Source: Serinus canaria (taxonomy: Eukaryota > Chordata > Aves > Passeriformes > Fringillidae). From it: a stretch of DNA of 64,000 bases. The DNA lies in the NCBI RefSeq assembly GCF_022539315.1, contig NC_066316.1:99752179-99816178 (forward strand), read 5' to 3'. How positions within the stretch are numbered: the first letter of the stretch is position 1; every line of letters begins with the position of its first letter. The notes below the pieces were generated by a model. It was given only the letters and a program-made list of their open reading frames with translations. It made no database searches and was not told where the DNA came from. A program made the translations under genes and the position numbers. This document shows positions 11,701 through 25,200 of the stretch, piece by piece.

Positions 11701-14700
11701 AAATGTCCTGAAAAGAACTGAAGAGTTAGGCTGAAGTCCAGGAAAGGAAATGAATGGTAGAAATGATACATAATCTCCCCTGACATCCTGTTAACATAGC
11801 CTCGTGCTTAGCCCAAGAACTCTGCCTTGCAGAGCTGGCAGGGTGAGCAAGACTCTGCCTACCAACGTGTTTTTGCAGCCCTGTCATGGTTTGCTGTGTA
11901 CCACAGCCTTTAGTGTGTGCCAAGATCTGTGTGTTTGCTGCTGGAGCAGTGTGCTGAGAAAGCCACTCTTCGTGGGCCACATCCCACCCCTCGGTGCTCC
12001 CCTGCACTGCAGCCTGGTGCCCAGACTGGCACTGTGTGGGTCATACAGGCTCCTGTCTCTTCTCAGGCATACTGAGCCTGGCTCAAAGTCTGCTAAATGC
12101 AAAAGAAAGATTTTAACTGACTTCAGGAAGTTGTGTTCAAGTCCTTTGGGAAGAGCTGAGATGAAGGACAAGAAGTAAAATGTAATGTGAGGTGGGTTTT
12201 TTTTCCCCAAATAATTTTTTATTTATGAATGTATTTATTGACTTCTTTGATGTTTTAATCACTGTGGGAGCACAGCAACCTGATGGATCTCTATTAACAT
12301 ACATTTAAATGCAAAAGGGGCAGTTTACTTTTCAGCAGTTTGAGCACCTGCAGTTCACATTAGCTTCAGTTGGAATTCTGTGTGTTCAGCAAATTAAACA
12401 TTCAGTAAACAATGTTATAACAGCGTTGACTTTAAGATGAAATCATAAAGGCATGAAAACAGGACAAAGCCTATAGCTATTTGTAGCTATATTCAAGCTG
12501 TTATGCCTCTTGGTCCTGGAATAGAAGGCTGGAAAAGATCTCAGTGGCTGTGGATTAGCTCAGCCTTGTAATTATAGCACCTGAGATGAGAGCTGTTACT
12601 TTGCTTATATTAGATAACCAACACAAAATTGTCATATAAAAGGAGGATTAGCTTTTTATTACAATACTAAAACCAAATTCATCTTTGAGCTGCATTAGTC
12701 TGATTTGCTAAGTCCTGCAGGCCACCACCTTTCTTGTTTAATATGCTGAGACTACTAATTCTCCATTTCCAGTGGGAAGAATTGACAGGGTAATTTTGTG
12801 CAACCTTATTTTGCTTCAGCAATACACCCTTCCCCACAGAATCCCATTTGTGCTGTTTGCCATCTAATATTAATTCATTTCTGGCAAAGTCATGGTGCAA
12901 AAAAAGAGTGTCTTAATAAACATACTAAACCCAAGTATTTGTGCATAGTGAGTAACTTGACCTACTAAATTTGATCCATTAAGAGAGACTTAAAGGACCA
13001 CTCAGGCCCTGTTTTCAGGTCAGTCCCAAAGTGTATTAACCTGTTTTGAAATGCCTGGGAGCTGTGGGAAATGCCCACTGAATATGCTAACAAAGTGAAT
13101 CTGGAGAGCTTAAATGCAGCCAGAAAAGAAACAAAACCAATTTTCTATCTGCTTTGGTAAGATATTACTGACTCAAGAGATTATACACACCAGAAATGAG
13201 ATTTTGAGTCCTGCTGTTGGAAATCACCCCAACAGGAAAAGGCTACGTCCTTCCTTGGATTTAAAAAATATTGTGAGAAAATCCCGTCATTGTGCTTGCC
13301 TTCCCCACCTCGTGCAGAGAGCACCACGGAGTCATCAGAAATTCTTCAGTGTACTGACACAGTCTCTGACCTTTTGGAGGATTATGGAAGTGTATAATAA
13401 GAGAAGTGAGCAGTTTGGAACACTCTTTCTTGGTTTCCTACACAGATACACCAGCATTTTTCTCTATTTTTGATGTCACTTCACACAGCAGTGGACTTTG
13501 AGAAAAAGAGGAGCTGAAGATGTTAAGAAATGACCCATTATCTACTTCAGAGGAGTAAGAAAGCTAGAGGATGGAGAGAATAGGAAGCCCCTGTGTGGAA
13601 AAAAAAATTACACACAGGAAAGAGGAATAGGTCCCAAGCTGATACCCTGTAAGTGTGCAGAAATGAAGAACATTCAAGTTACTTAGAAATGGGGACCAGA
13701 GCAGATGAAACATTGACTGTGTTGTCACAGAATGTCCTGTCTGAAGTGCCCGGGTCTAGATGAATCCCTTCCCTTTCACTTGGACCAAGGATTCATCCTG
13801 TCTCTCAGTGAACAAAGGACAGTCCCTTCTACCTTTGGAGCAATCACATTATCTAGCACCAGGAGCAGCTGTTATCACATCGCTTTCAAAGGGATTTTTT
13901 TCTGATCCATGAGAATAAGGGAAGTGCCCTGATGAAATACTACCATTTATTATGAAAGCCTCACTCAGATCCCTGTACTTCAGGGCCTGTGTTAGGAGCC
14001 TGTTTCTCTTTTGCAATCCCATTTCTAATACTTCTGGCAGTAAACAACAGCTGACCCTTATAAGTATGTGGAACTGACTGGCCCCAGGCTCTCTCATCTG
14101 TAAAAGAGTGAGCTGTGCTCGTGCATGTTCTTTACCATGGGTGGAGGGTGGGAGGAGAAGGTTGGGTTTTTTTGGTAGGCTGAAGGGTGTGGATGTACAG
14201 TTAGTTTGGGATGGAGGGGACCATCATAAAACTCAGGCAGTTCTTGGGCTTCTGCAGCTGGTAATTCTGCTGTTGTATCCCCAAATGAAGCAGTCTTGGT
14301 GGGAATGTGGTGGAACTAGGAGAGACAGGGAGGTTGTAGCTCTGTGACAGAAAACAGGAGAGAGGAAATCTCTAAAGTGATATCTGCTTGTGGTTTCATC
14401 TTTACTGTATGAGAGTTAGTATTCCTGAGACAAGAGGCTCTTTAGCTTGGCTTTCTGCTCCAGACAACTTGGTGTGATTGTTTACTTGGAACAGGGAAAA
14501 AGAAATGTGGCAGAGTCTGATTGATCTTCCTCCAAAAAGAGGAAGACGATGCCCACAAATGCTGCTGGATAAATGAGGTCCCAACATGCCATTAGATATC
14601 TAACTGGCCCTGGGACCATAAAGATGTGTTTATTGTTTGCAAATTTTGCTATTTGCACAGTGCTTGCCCAGGGCCTTTGTGGCTAGGTTCAAATCCTTTT

Positions 14701-17700
14701 TTATTCCTCCCACTGAGTAGTGGTTTATTTTGTTATAACTAATTTCCACATCTCATGTGAGACAGATGCCATTGTTTGCTTCTTTTCCATTTGAGATTTG
14801 GATGGTGATCATGAGGGGTTCTTGCAAAAGTCCCACAGAACAGATCCAACACAAATTGAGGACATTCTGTCAGCACCTTGGCAGCTCCTTACTGATTTCC
14901 ACATGCTTTCAAGGAAATTTCCTGGTGTGTTGGTCAGCACTGGTGGGCTGATGGAGGTCTCAGCCAAAAGTAAAATTTTCCTCAGTATGCTGTTCAAATC
15001 TGTAGCAATTCTACCTTAGATGTTAAAAATTTGAATGTTATCAGTTTTGTGCATGGTAAATGAGAAGATATAAATAAGGTACAAGTTGAGCATAGCTTAT
15101 ATACATATCTGTTTCTAATATATAGCGTCAAAGTTGTAAATGTATTTTAAATACACTCCTAATTGAACTTTTTTCTTTATTTTATAGGCAAGAACTAAGC
15201 CCTTCTTTCCATGCTTTTAACTTTTGATAGTTTTCTATTATCTGAATTCTCCTATATTATTTGGTGATGACGAACTAGGGAGAAATGAATAAATTATCAA
15301 AATAAATCAAATATGTAAAGATGTAGGTGATGCCAAGTCTTCTAAGTCTGTATGGGAGAAGCATGTGTGGGTATGGAGAGCAATTGTATCTTTAATGTGC
15401 CTGGATATGGAAATACATTTTAAAATAAATGTTTTATCTCTCAGCTTGAGTATTAAAGGAATTTACACCAGAGTGGAGAGAGTTTGCTCTTGGAGGTATA
15501 GAGCTGTAGCTACAGAAACATGCACATGACAGAGGTTAGGTATTTTGACCTTGACTTTTAGTAGCTACTAAATCAGTATGAGAAGATTCTTTCATTTTAG
15601 AAGCAAGTGTCCTACCTGTGGCCAAGGACTGCCTCTGTCTGAATTAAAATGTGGATCTCTAACATTTATGCAGAACTTTGTTCTCATTACTGACAACTGA
15701 AATTGCTATAACACAAAAACATGTCATCTAGGAGTGATGCTGGATCACTATGACTCAAAAAAGTAAGCTGGACCACTTTACAGATAGTTCAGCCATGACA
15801 TTTAATCTCAAATTGAAATCAAGACCAGAAACACAGTTAGCTAATTTTTTTGTGCAATCCACATGGAGGTCACTAATGTACTCTTCTATAAATCAGAAAT
15901 GTCTTCATCTGTAATTTATGTGAAGTAAAATTATTGTCTTTTGAAGAAAGTATTCTGAGGAGCTATTCAAAACAAATTGAAAATGCTCAAGAGACTTGAA
16001 AACACCACTCATAGCAGGAGATTGATGTGAAAAAAATGTGCAAAGCAACAACAGAGATAGAGATAGGAGGAAATGCTTTTTCAGCCAACCTGTAATTAGC
16101 TTGTGGAAGTCACAGCTACAGAGAGTCAAGAGTAAGAATATAATTAGATTCCAAAAGGGACTGGAAATATATATTGATGTAATTAATTATAGCTCTGAAT
16201 ATATTTCCTAAAGTGTTTTTTTTTTTCAGCAATATTAAACCTCACTCTTCTCCCTGGAGGGATTGTGTTTTTGCAGAAGGCCAAAGAACACATGGGCAGG
16301 AAACAGCTCTTAGGTAGTCTGCAGTGCACAAATGACCCTCCTGAGGGAGAAACAGAGGTGCTGTTATAGCATGAGCAGAAGGGCCAGTAAGGTGCTGGGT
16401 GGTCTGTGTGTGTGAGACTGACACAATAATGACTTAGACTAATACTCAAACATACAGTCATGGATGCCAGATGGTCACCAGCTGGGAGACAAGTCTCATT
16501 TTTGAAACTGTACATCCCTTGTAAAATATCTCTGTCGCTATCAGCCTCTGTAAACTTTAACAGTCTGCTCAGTTGGCTGAAATTAACAGTACACTAAGTA
16601 TGGTAATTATAGATACTGAGGTAAATATAAATTACAACTGGAAAGTTTTTCAAAGGCAACTATTATCATTAGTTTACATAAATTAAGAGGCTACTGTCAC
16701 GTGCAAAGACCACATGGAGCTTTCCAATATTGCACATTCATTTTTCAGTGATTGGATGCAATGCTAGGCAGTACCCTGGAGATGACAATGTTTTTACTGG
16801 GGGCTTATTTTGCCCTTTCTTATCACAGAGGATAGGAGCTAATATTTTCCTCAGGACTTAAACACATAGCTTAGCAGCTAACACGTTAGGAAAAACAAAG
16901 TAATCAGAAATGGGGTGGTGCAATCCCAAAAGTAAAATAAAACCTACACTGGAATACTAATAAACCATGTGATAAAAATACTGAAGGTTAGAAGTTCTTT
17001 TGCAAACGAGGAATAACAAGTTTCTGGAACTTCTGTTCTTGGCAGAAGAGACTTGTGATTGCATTTGCCATGGGAGGTCAGGAACAGTCAGGTGATACCA
17101 TCTGACCAGGTTACTTGATGCTCATAACCAAACAGGCTCAGCTCCCTTGGGATCTGCTCTGCTCTGTTCCAAGGGTAGTTTTGACCCAGAGGACCATATG
17201 CAGAGTTATAAAAAGTATTTGTGAAAAGGAGATTGTGTAACTGAGGTAATAGACATGAGCACATGATCCCTTGACGTGCTCACTGAAATTTAGGGGTGCT
17301 TCAGGGCATTTGCATAGTTATTTTCTTCTTGGCCAAGGTAACAATTTCCTTTGGGGTTTTTCTGTGGTTGGAATACATTGGAAAGATATTTATAGGTGAT
17401 CTCTGACTATTTTTGTTTTTTCCTTTGGATTTTCCATGTATGATGAAGGAATTCAAACTAAAAGAAAACAAGAATCATAATAGAAATCTTTTGCACTGGC
17501 TTGATATGGTCATGTCTAGATTAAATTGTGAATGAAACAAATCTGGCTGTAGTTGTTTTTCCAAGTTGCAGAACAGTCCCATTTCACAAAAAGACTGCTA
17601 GAAGCACAGAAAGGATATTGTAATGCACTGCAGAAATGCACTGATAAAACTGTGTGAGTAACCTAGTGTCTGCTTTCAGTAGCAATATAACCTTGAACCT

Positions 17701-18063
17701 TAATAGGTAACAGAAAGCTGGAAAGCTTTCTCTGTGTCTCAAAAGTAAACTGTTCTTCCTAACAAAGCACAGACAGATAACTGTTCCTGTCACATATCTC
17801 TTTGGAATAGCTGCATTCCATCCATGGGCAATCAGTGAATGCTAGATCTAGGCTACAACCTCCTTCCTTTGAGCAACAACTGAAGCCACACCTTAACATG
17901 GACTTTCACAGATGTGATTCTAAGTGTGGAAAAGTGCAGGATTCTTCTAGAAAAGAAGACAACTTATATTATCTGGAAAAAAAAAAGTGCACATTTTCAA
18001 AAGGGCTGTTTTCTGAGCGACCTTTTCCAGGTCCTTCCTGTATCCAAAGAGAATTTTATATGT

Positions 18064-18105
18064 ATTTGCATACAAATTGCATTTGCATACACATTTCATA
18101 TGCAA
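18064..18105 (+). repeat. 17-bp imperfect tandem duplication carrying octamer motifs
   Basis: Two copies of ATTTGCAT (18064-18071 and 18081-18088) lie exactly 17 bp apart in near-identical 17-bp units, followed by a third related CATATGCAA (18097-18105). ATTTGCAT is the classical POU/Oct octamer. Whether it is bound cannot be read from sequence. Confidence 0.7.
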
Positions 18106-20962
18106 CTTGCCTGTTTTATGGAAACCAAGCTGGTGTGTTTTCTTCAACAATGGTCTGAGCATTTGTCCCACCAACACCCGATTAATGCCAGTTAAAGTTG
18201 CTGGTGACAAGTGACCCACTGGCTTGAACCCTCATTTATTCTAAACTCAGTTGGAATGGGAGCCCCTTCTTCCTCTCATTCTCTCAGGCTCCAACTGGAA
18301 ATTTAGTCAGTTTGAACTAAGAGAAAACAAATTTAAAAATGCTGACTCTACCTTTTGTCCACTTCCTTTCCCCCTTCTTAGTCTTGTACCTCTTTAGGGA
18401 CATGTGGACTTGAAGGAAATAGAAAATGCTGGAGCTGACAGTCACTGACAAAAGTATGAAATTCCATTAGCAGGACAAGCATAATTTTGGGCAAATGCAG
18501 TTCTAGCAAAGTACAGCCAGTGTTTAAATACTCACTGAGCAGTCAGGTGCCTTCCTCTGTACGTGCTGCTTTCAGAGACATATTCACATTTCATGTATTT
18601 TACCTAGTGCTTATGCAGGAGATGACAATGAAGTTCATTGCTTTCCTGGCTGCCCACTCTCAAGAATACCATGCATTAAATGAAATCTGTTGTGAAGTTG
18701 TAGGCCAGAGCACCTGAGATTCAGGAATTATCCCTGAGAATAGCAACTCAGTAAAATGACATCATGGTGAGAACATCACACCCTCAGAGAGCCACGAGCT
18801 GCTCACAAAACCAGCAAAACCAGACAGCATTTCTTAAACTTTCTGTCACAGCCCTGACTCAGAATGCAAAAGCGTAGCTAAATAGTTTTGCAGCTTGTGA
18901 TTGCAAGTTGATTCTTTACAGACCCAAAAGCATGTGCTAGACAGATGTTGTCCTCAGTCTGATAAGTTTGCATATGGCACTGATGAGTTGTAGATACCAA
19001 AAAATTGTTGGATTTATGTGAGTAGATATGTCCAAGTAAAATCTGTGAATATTAAGGGGTTTTTATTCAGAACCGATGTAACTTGTGACTGGAATATTAG
19101 GATTCTGCTTTAGGCTTCAAATATGTAGGATGTCAACATGAAATAATTATTTTATCTTCATTTTTTTCAATGTCTCATTAAAATGCAGCATTTAAGCCCT
19201 AATTTCAGCAATATTTTTTACAGCAAAGTCAGTAGCTTTAGTAATCTATAATTTATTCAGATTTTTTTAAATTAATTACAGTGCTATAGACATTTTCATT
19301 ACTTTGGATTGTACTTTTTGGGATTTTGGGAAGGATGGATGGAATCTTCAATGGAAAACTACATTTTCCTTTCTGAAGTATATCAGCTCTAGTGCTAAAA
19401 AGGCATCTATTATAAATATTCTTATGATCTTCCAGAGGAAAATAACATTTCCATTTGTAAATGTAATGAAGAAGAAATCTGTGGGAAGTATTTTTCATCC
19501 TTATCAGAAACCTCTCATGTCACACTGTCTTGCAGCCTGAGCAACATGTGAAAATCCAGTGTGGGAGTATAGGAATTAGTTCATGTAAGGATTTGATTAA
19601 TGTTTAACAGTTTCTATAAGTTCCACTCTAATGTTTCCTCAGTTTTTATCTATCATAAAAATGATACCATAATTAACAAATTCTGGATTTTTTTGAAAAG
19701 TGCAAAGCTGAAAGTCTGTCTTGCTCTTTCCAAATATGATGTGTTTCCTCCCAAGAGGTCATAGCAGTGATGAGCAAAACCTGAAGACAGGCTGTGTTTG
19801 GAGCATTCTCTCTGAAACAGGACTTGCCATTTCAATGAGTTGCTTCTGAGAGAGAAAACTTCAGCCCTTGTCAAACAAATTCTTGTGGGCACAGGAGTGT
19901 TACAGAGCTTTAAGGGAGCAGCATTGTTCTGATTCTCATGGTCTGCTGTGTGGGGCAATACCTACTTGGATTCTGGCCCTCATTTCACCATTGGTACCGG
20001 ATGCCTTTCAAGCACTTCCAGCCTTTTGCTTTTGAGGAGCTTGGCCCAAGCAATTCACTCAGGGTCTGCCAGTTTGTTTACTTAACCTGTAAATTAGCCA
20101 GTTAGTCCTCAGAGCAAGTCTTGAAGTTAAGACAGGGTGCTTGAAGTTAATCCCAGCTGCTTCCAGAGAGTGAGGTGCTGTAGCTACAGATCTCCTCTGG
20201 AGCTCATCACTCCTGAAGGATATGAAGCAGCTCTGCAGTGAACATCAGCTGTTCATGGCTGGTGGAGGACTGCCCAGCAAGGACTGCAGGAATGTGCTGT
20301 GTTCTAGCAGTGGCTGGAGCCTGATACCTTTCCTAGCTCCTGTCTTGCCTGTCCAGGCTTTTTGCAGTGCAATTGCTGCCAGTGCACATAGACCAGCCAT
20401 GCAAGTGTGGGTGAAGCACCCTTCTTCAGTCTAGCAAAGAAAAAATACTGAAAACATCCAGGTCAGTAATTCTTAAGGCATTTTCCTTCAGTTTGACTCA
20501 TACAGAGAAATTCCTCAGGCGACTTTCATTTTACTGTTGTGGTTTCACACCTCTGCCCAAAGATGAAATCAAAAATAATTAAAGTAGAGAGATTAAGAGA
20601 GGGGTGAATAATTCACTATGAAAGCTGGACCTGCCAAAACGAGTCTGTTTCTCTGCTCATGGAAAGTCTGCAGGTTGTTTGTAATTTTCAGACATTTATT
20701 TATTACTTTAGTTTGCCTGGTGTTCTCCTGAAAATTTATTTTTATGCTTAGGAGGTATCACACAGAATTTGCTTCAAGTACTGGAACTGAAAATCTGAAC
20801 TGTGTTAGTTAATTGTGGTTGCTCATAGGTAGTTACATGAGATGGCAGAAGTGAAAGCAGTTGAGAACAGGAAATATTGCATTGGGAAGAACTCTGTCTG
20901 GGATGGGCTGATGACCTGCATACGTGGAATTACTTTAGTTTTTAAAAATCATTGGAGTGTAG

Positions 20963-21030
20963 GAATAATAAAACCAGAGAATGATTTGAGGTAGAAGGGT
21001 CTTTACAATTCCTCTGAAAGATGTGGCCTT
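20963..21030 (-). mobile_element. CR1 LINE 3'-end fragment, minus strand
   Basis: Reading plus, 'ccagagaatgatttgaggt' then 'agaagggtctttacaattcc' follows the reverse complement of the CR1 3' terminus (cagaatgatttgggt-tggaagggaccttta). Only the terminal part is recognisable, typical of 5'-truncated CR1 copies in birds. It is diverged, so this is an old insertion. Confidence 0.6.
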
Positions 21031-22223
21031 TAACTAGGATGAAAGGAAGACAGGACCAGACTGAGGTAAATGTACTTTTCCTGTAGCTCTGTTTCCATAA
21101 AACAATTAGCTTTGTGGGGAAGGTGTAATTCTCCCTAATGGATACTTTTGTAGGACACTATCTTATTATCTGAGGATACCTGTCCTTAAGGGAGGGTCTT
21201 AGGATTTTAAGGACTCTTCCCTGTTGTCTAAGGTGTAGGTGCATTTAACACAAACTCCTTTTTACATTTTTGCAAATCCCTGCCAAACATGTTTGTGAAT
21301 ATTTGCTTAGCTTCCTTGTTTTTCTTACAGAAGGAACATTTGCCTCATATGTTACTGCCACTGATTCCTATTTGAGGCCAAATTATTTTTAGTGGGGATA
21401 AATCTTTTATAGAACTAAATTTTTTATTACTCTAAATACAAAATATTTATGTTCCATTACACATTTACAATCCTATTCATGAAAAAATAACAATCATCCT
21501 AAAGAAGTATTTCCTTGGGAGTTATTAAAAAGAAGAGGAAAAATAGAAGGAAAAGACAATTCCACTGCAAATTTATCTCTACATTAAATGAAACACTTGC
21601 AGGTAAGATTTACAGGAGGGAGTTGGCAAGCACTGGATCTGTGTTTGCCACTTTTAAGTCCTGCTTTGAAATTCCCATTATGTCAGACATGATTACAGTG
21701 ATGGACTGTAATGCTTTGGGTAGAGACCTTTTCCTACACTTCTTCAACAAAAAAAATTTAAAAGACATTATTACTGCTTGCTATTCTATGTCAACTGTTT
21801 CAGTGAAACTGGTGCTAAATTTTGTTCAAACATCCTCAAAGATCTGCAGTATTTCATTAAAAATTGAGCCAAATTAATGTTTGCAGCAATACTATTGAAA
21901 TTCTGGTCCATGACCGAAGCAAAACACATAAGTGTGTAAGCAGTGGGGCAGTCCTGGGAGTTCAATGGAGCTGTTATGGAGAAGGTTAAATATGTTTTAC
22001 TTTGCTGCATAGTGTACCTCAATGCACAGCATCTATGGGCCTGAAAGCCAGCTGAAGTTAATAGGATGGCAATCTCTGAGAGATTCTGGGTCAGCCCATG
22101 AATGATCTGATGTTCATTCGTGGTGTATAGTAGATCAACTGACTTATTTAGATGATGGATCAAATGTTTCTCCATATCTGCAGACTGCTAGACTACTCTT
22201 CTTTAATTATTTTTTCTTCTCTC

Positions 22224-22241
22224 TTTTTTTTTTTTTTTTTT
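22224..22241 (+). repeat. Poly(T) run, 18 bases
   Basis: Homopolymer T18 within a pyrimidine-rich stretch. On the minus strand it would read as a poly(A), but no retrocopy body is recognised next to it. Confidence 0.9.
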
Positions 22242-25200
22242 AATCAAAGGATGTTGCTCATTGCCTGTGACTACTCCAAGATCACCCCATTCAGCCTGAA
22301 GAGTTGACCTGGCTCAGAATATGAGATTAGAAAGTTCAGTTTTGTTTTTCCATGCAGTACATAACATGATTTTCTTCCTGGACTGCAGGAAGTTTCTAGC
22401 TATGACACTTTTCTCTTCTGGGCAAGAGGCAAGAATGTCTGGGGTAAATATTTTCTTTCCCATTGAACAAGACAGTTACTGAAAGGAGCATTCTCCTGAC
22501 TAGAATTTGTAATAGTATTCTTCATAATGCACCAAGAAATCCTTTGTCAAGCAATTGTTTTTTATTTTAAATTACAAATATAAAGCAAACTAAAAAAGGG
22601 GGGGAGGCAAAAGAAAAGAGACATTTGCTTAGAGGGTTGGAGGGGAGAGTAAAGAGAGATTGGGCTGAATATGTTCTATGTCAAATTTCCCAAGTAATTT
22701 TTGCATCAGATTTGCTAAACATTTCTTATCATGTGATGTCAGGTCACAAATTATCTTTTTTCTTTGTGTGCTGTTAAGACATGCTATCCAAGCAGAGTGG
22801 CTTTGCATTGTAAGAGGACAAAGTGAGTGCACACATCATTATATGTTCAGAGCTTCCTGGCATCATGAGCTCAGAGCATTTGCTGCCTCTTCACTGACAC
22901 TTGGGGCTCTCAAATTCTTGAGAATACACATGATCACATCAGACCTGGCGCCATATATACTGCATTCACCTCAGAGACTTGCAGTGGACATATAATCATT
23001 TCTCTCCAACTTCAGAAACATGACTCCAAGATACTTTTGTTCTGACTCTCCTTCAAGTACAGGAAGTTGAGTCATGGCTGTTTGGAACTGCAGGACTGCA
23101 GGTCATGTCCTTGTGTTCTCAGTGGATCCATATGATTCTGATTTTTTTATCATGGTGTCAGAATGAGAGCAAGGAAGGGGTCAGTCCCTTTGTGACTGCG
23201 CTGGCTTTTCCTGCTGGGATACAGACAAGTAACATTTATATGTAATTTAAGTCATGAAATGTTCACCACCTTTTGGCTTTCCTAAAATACCCTTCTTCTC
23301 ATCCCTCTGTGTTTTTTCTAGGGATACAAACGTGCTTACATCCTCATGTGAAAGGTGAATTTGCTTTCATAAAGGGATATCATGGGCAAGAGCCCTCTTT
23401 GAAGGAATAATGAACAGAATTATGGAGGTGGCACTGTCAGGTGGTAAGGGCAGAGTGATAAAACAATTCCCAAAAGCTAGTTTCAAGAATACATAAAAAG
23501 TCTGTTTTGACTTTTCTTTTTAGGTACACCTAAATACATGCAGTTACAGGGAGCAGGAGGCAGTTAGAGAGATTGGGTTTTAGAAAGTTTTTCAACACAA
23601 CATCTCATCTGGGACAGATAGAAATCTGGTGTGATGGGCTCATGTGATCTCCAGCATTCAGAGTGCCCTAACCCTCTGGAGTGTTTCAGCTGTTGGAAGA
23701 GCCCTGCAGAAGACCAGCATGCAGGTATGCATTCAGGAATCACTAGGAGCTGGGGAATCTGGCTGAGTTCAGCTTCTTTGAGCAATTGGAACCTTGCCTC
23801 TAACACCATGGTTGCAATAGCTCTGAAAAGCCTATAAAGACCCTGCACCCTGGTTCCCACCAGCCAGACCTGTAAAATCTTTTCAGTCTTTTGCTCCCAC
23901 AGTTTTCTCTCTTCTCATGTTTCCCTCCCACCCAGCAAGCCTTTAGTGGCCAAGGCCTCTCTGCTGGTCTCTGATCCTCTGTGGTGGCCCAGTTGGCCTC
24001 CCTGATCTGTCATGGGATGCAACCATTTCAGCCTGTCTACAGTCACAGGGTGTGAAACTGTGGCTCAAAATCTTCTCCTGGAAAGACACCCACTGCCTTC
24101 CCTCACCAAATGGCTCAAATCTGCCATTCTTCTACCATGTTACTCACCATGCCCAATGCATCTCCCTCCTGTCTGATCTGAGTCAGCACCTTTCTGCTTA
24201 CCAGGAAAGAGCCTTCCTGAGAGAGTGTGTGGAGGGTCAGACTGCTCTGGGAAAAACATATAGTTTGGTAAAGAACGTTCCCATGGAGATTCCCTGCTAA
24301 ATTTTCCTTCAGGTTCTCTCGGTACTGAAATGAACCTCAAATTATTTCTTGCAGAGTTCAGTTTCCTGAGATTTGAGCTTATTAAAATGTTGCCTGAGAT
24401 ACCAGTAGCTGTCTCAGTCTTTGCTGCAGGGGCTTTTCCTTCACCCCTGCCAAGGCTTTCAAAGAGTATAATTTCCTTTCTTTAACTTGAGGCTGTCTAT
24501 CCCTGAGCTATTCTCTTCACCCCCAGCCTTTTCTGCAGCAAATCCCAGGGTTTTCTACCTGAAGTCAGGTAATAGCTTGGTGTTCTCATCAGGAAGGAGC
24601 AGTGTGATTAATTCTCCAGTGTCTTTTCTGTTCCTCTGAGCTGTTTCCTTTGGGGAATCTGTAATGCAGCAGGGTGGAAGCCAGCACAGAACTCTCTTCT
24701 GCTTAAAATAGGTGCATCACCTGCTCCACTTCACATTATGGAATAAGCCACAATGAGAGCAAAATAAGCAATGCTGTCTCATTATTGACTTGCAGTCTGT
24801 CTTTTGTCATCTTGCAAAAACCAAAGATGGTCTGTAACTAAATGTATATGACTCAAGAGGGATGTGGGCAAAATACTACAATTGAGCATTAAAACCAGCC
24901 ACATAATTATGCCATCTAAAGAGCACTCCCTGAAAAGATTTTGGTTTGTGTCAAAAAGGAAGTGCAGTTCAGAAGCATTTTGAGATGGACGCCTCTTAGC
25001 ACATTCAAATGTGCACCACATCCAATATCACTTGTAGAGGTTATTTTACCCAGTAATGCCTTGATACTCCTGAATATCACACCCTTTTAGAAGGGATGAA
25101 GAGGCTTAGGAGCTGAGAAGTTTTGGTTTGCCTTGGGAAGCTTCCTATTTCTCTCTGTTGACTCCAGAGGAAAACTGAACCAAGATACCTCCTTGCCTTG

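Larger units (their letters stand above)
4879..20960. other. Unique non-coding sequence with simple-sequence tracts
   Basis: Sixteen kilobases without a supportable gene. Frames reach about 124 codons (for example 11.8-12.2 kb on both strands) but overlap antisense frames and lack domains. Local features are an A19 run at 6585-6603, a T/G-rich tract at 6898-7015, a hairpin at 5997-6026, a direct repeat at 8724-8767 and octamer motifs at 18064-18105. Probably intergenic or one long intron. Confidence 0.6.

Noticed and set aside
11726..12210. Overlapping frames of 93-124 codons on both strands
   Set aside because: Antisense-overlapping open frames in a locally GC-richer stretch. No domain recognised and no clear splice or start context.
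12505..12580. Possible minus-strand CR1 end ('ggctggaaaagatctcagtg')
   Set aside because: Only a dozen bases agree with the CR1 terminus and the ATTCTGTG-type end is missing.
14076..14112. Possible MIR core ('tctctcatctgtaaaagag')
   Set aside because: Short match without the flanking 'caagtcactt' block; too weak to call.
21515..22175. Two adjacent frames of 120 (plus) and 129 (minus) codons
   Set aside because: They overlap antisense, composition is like non-coding AT-rich DNA and no family is recognised. Length is within chance for 64 kb.
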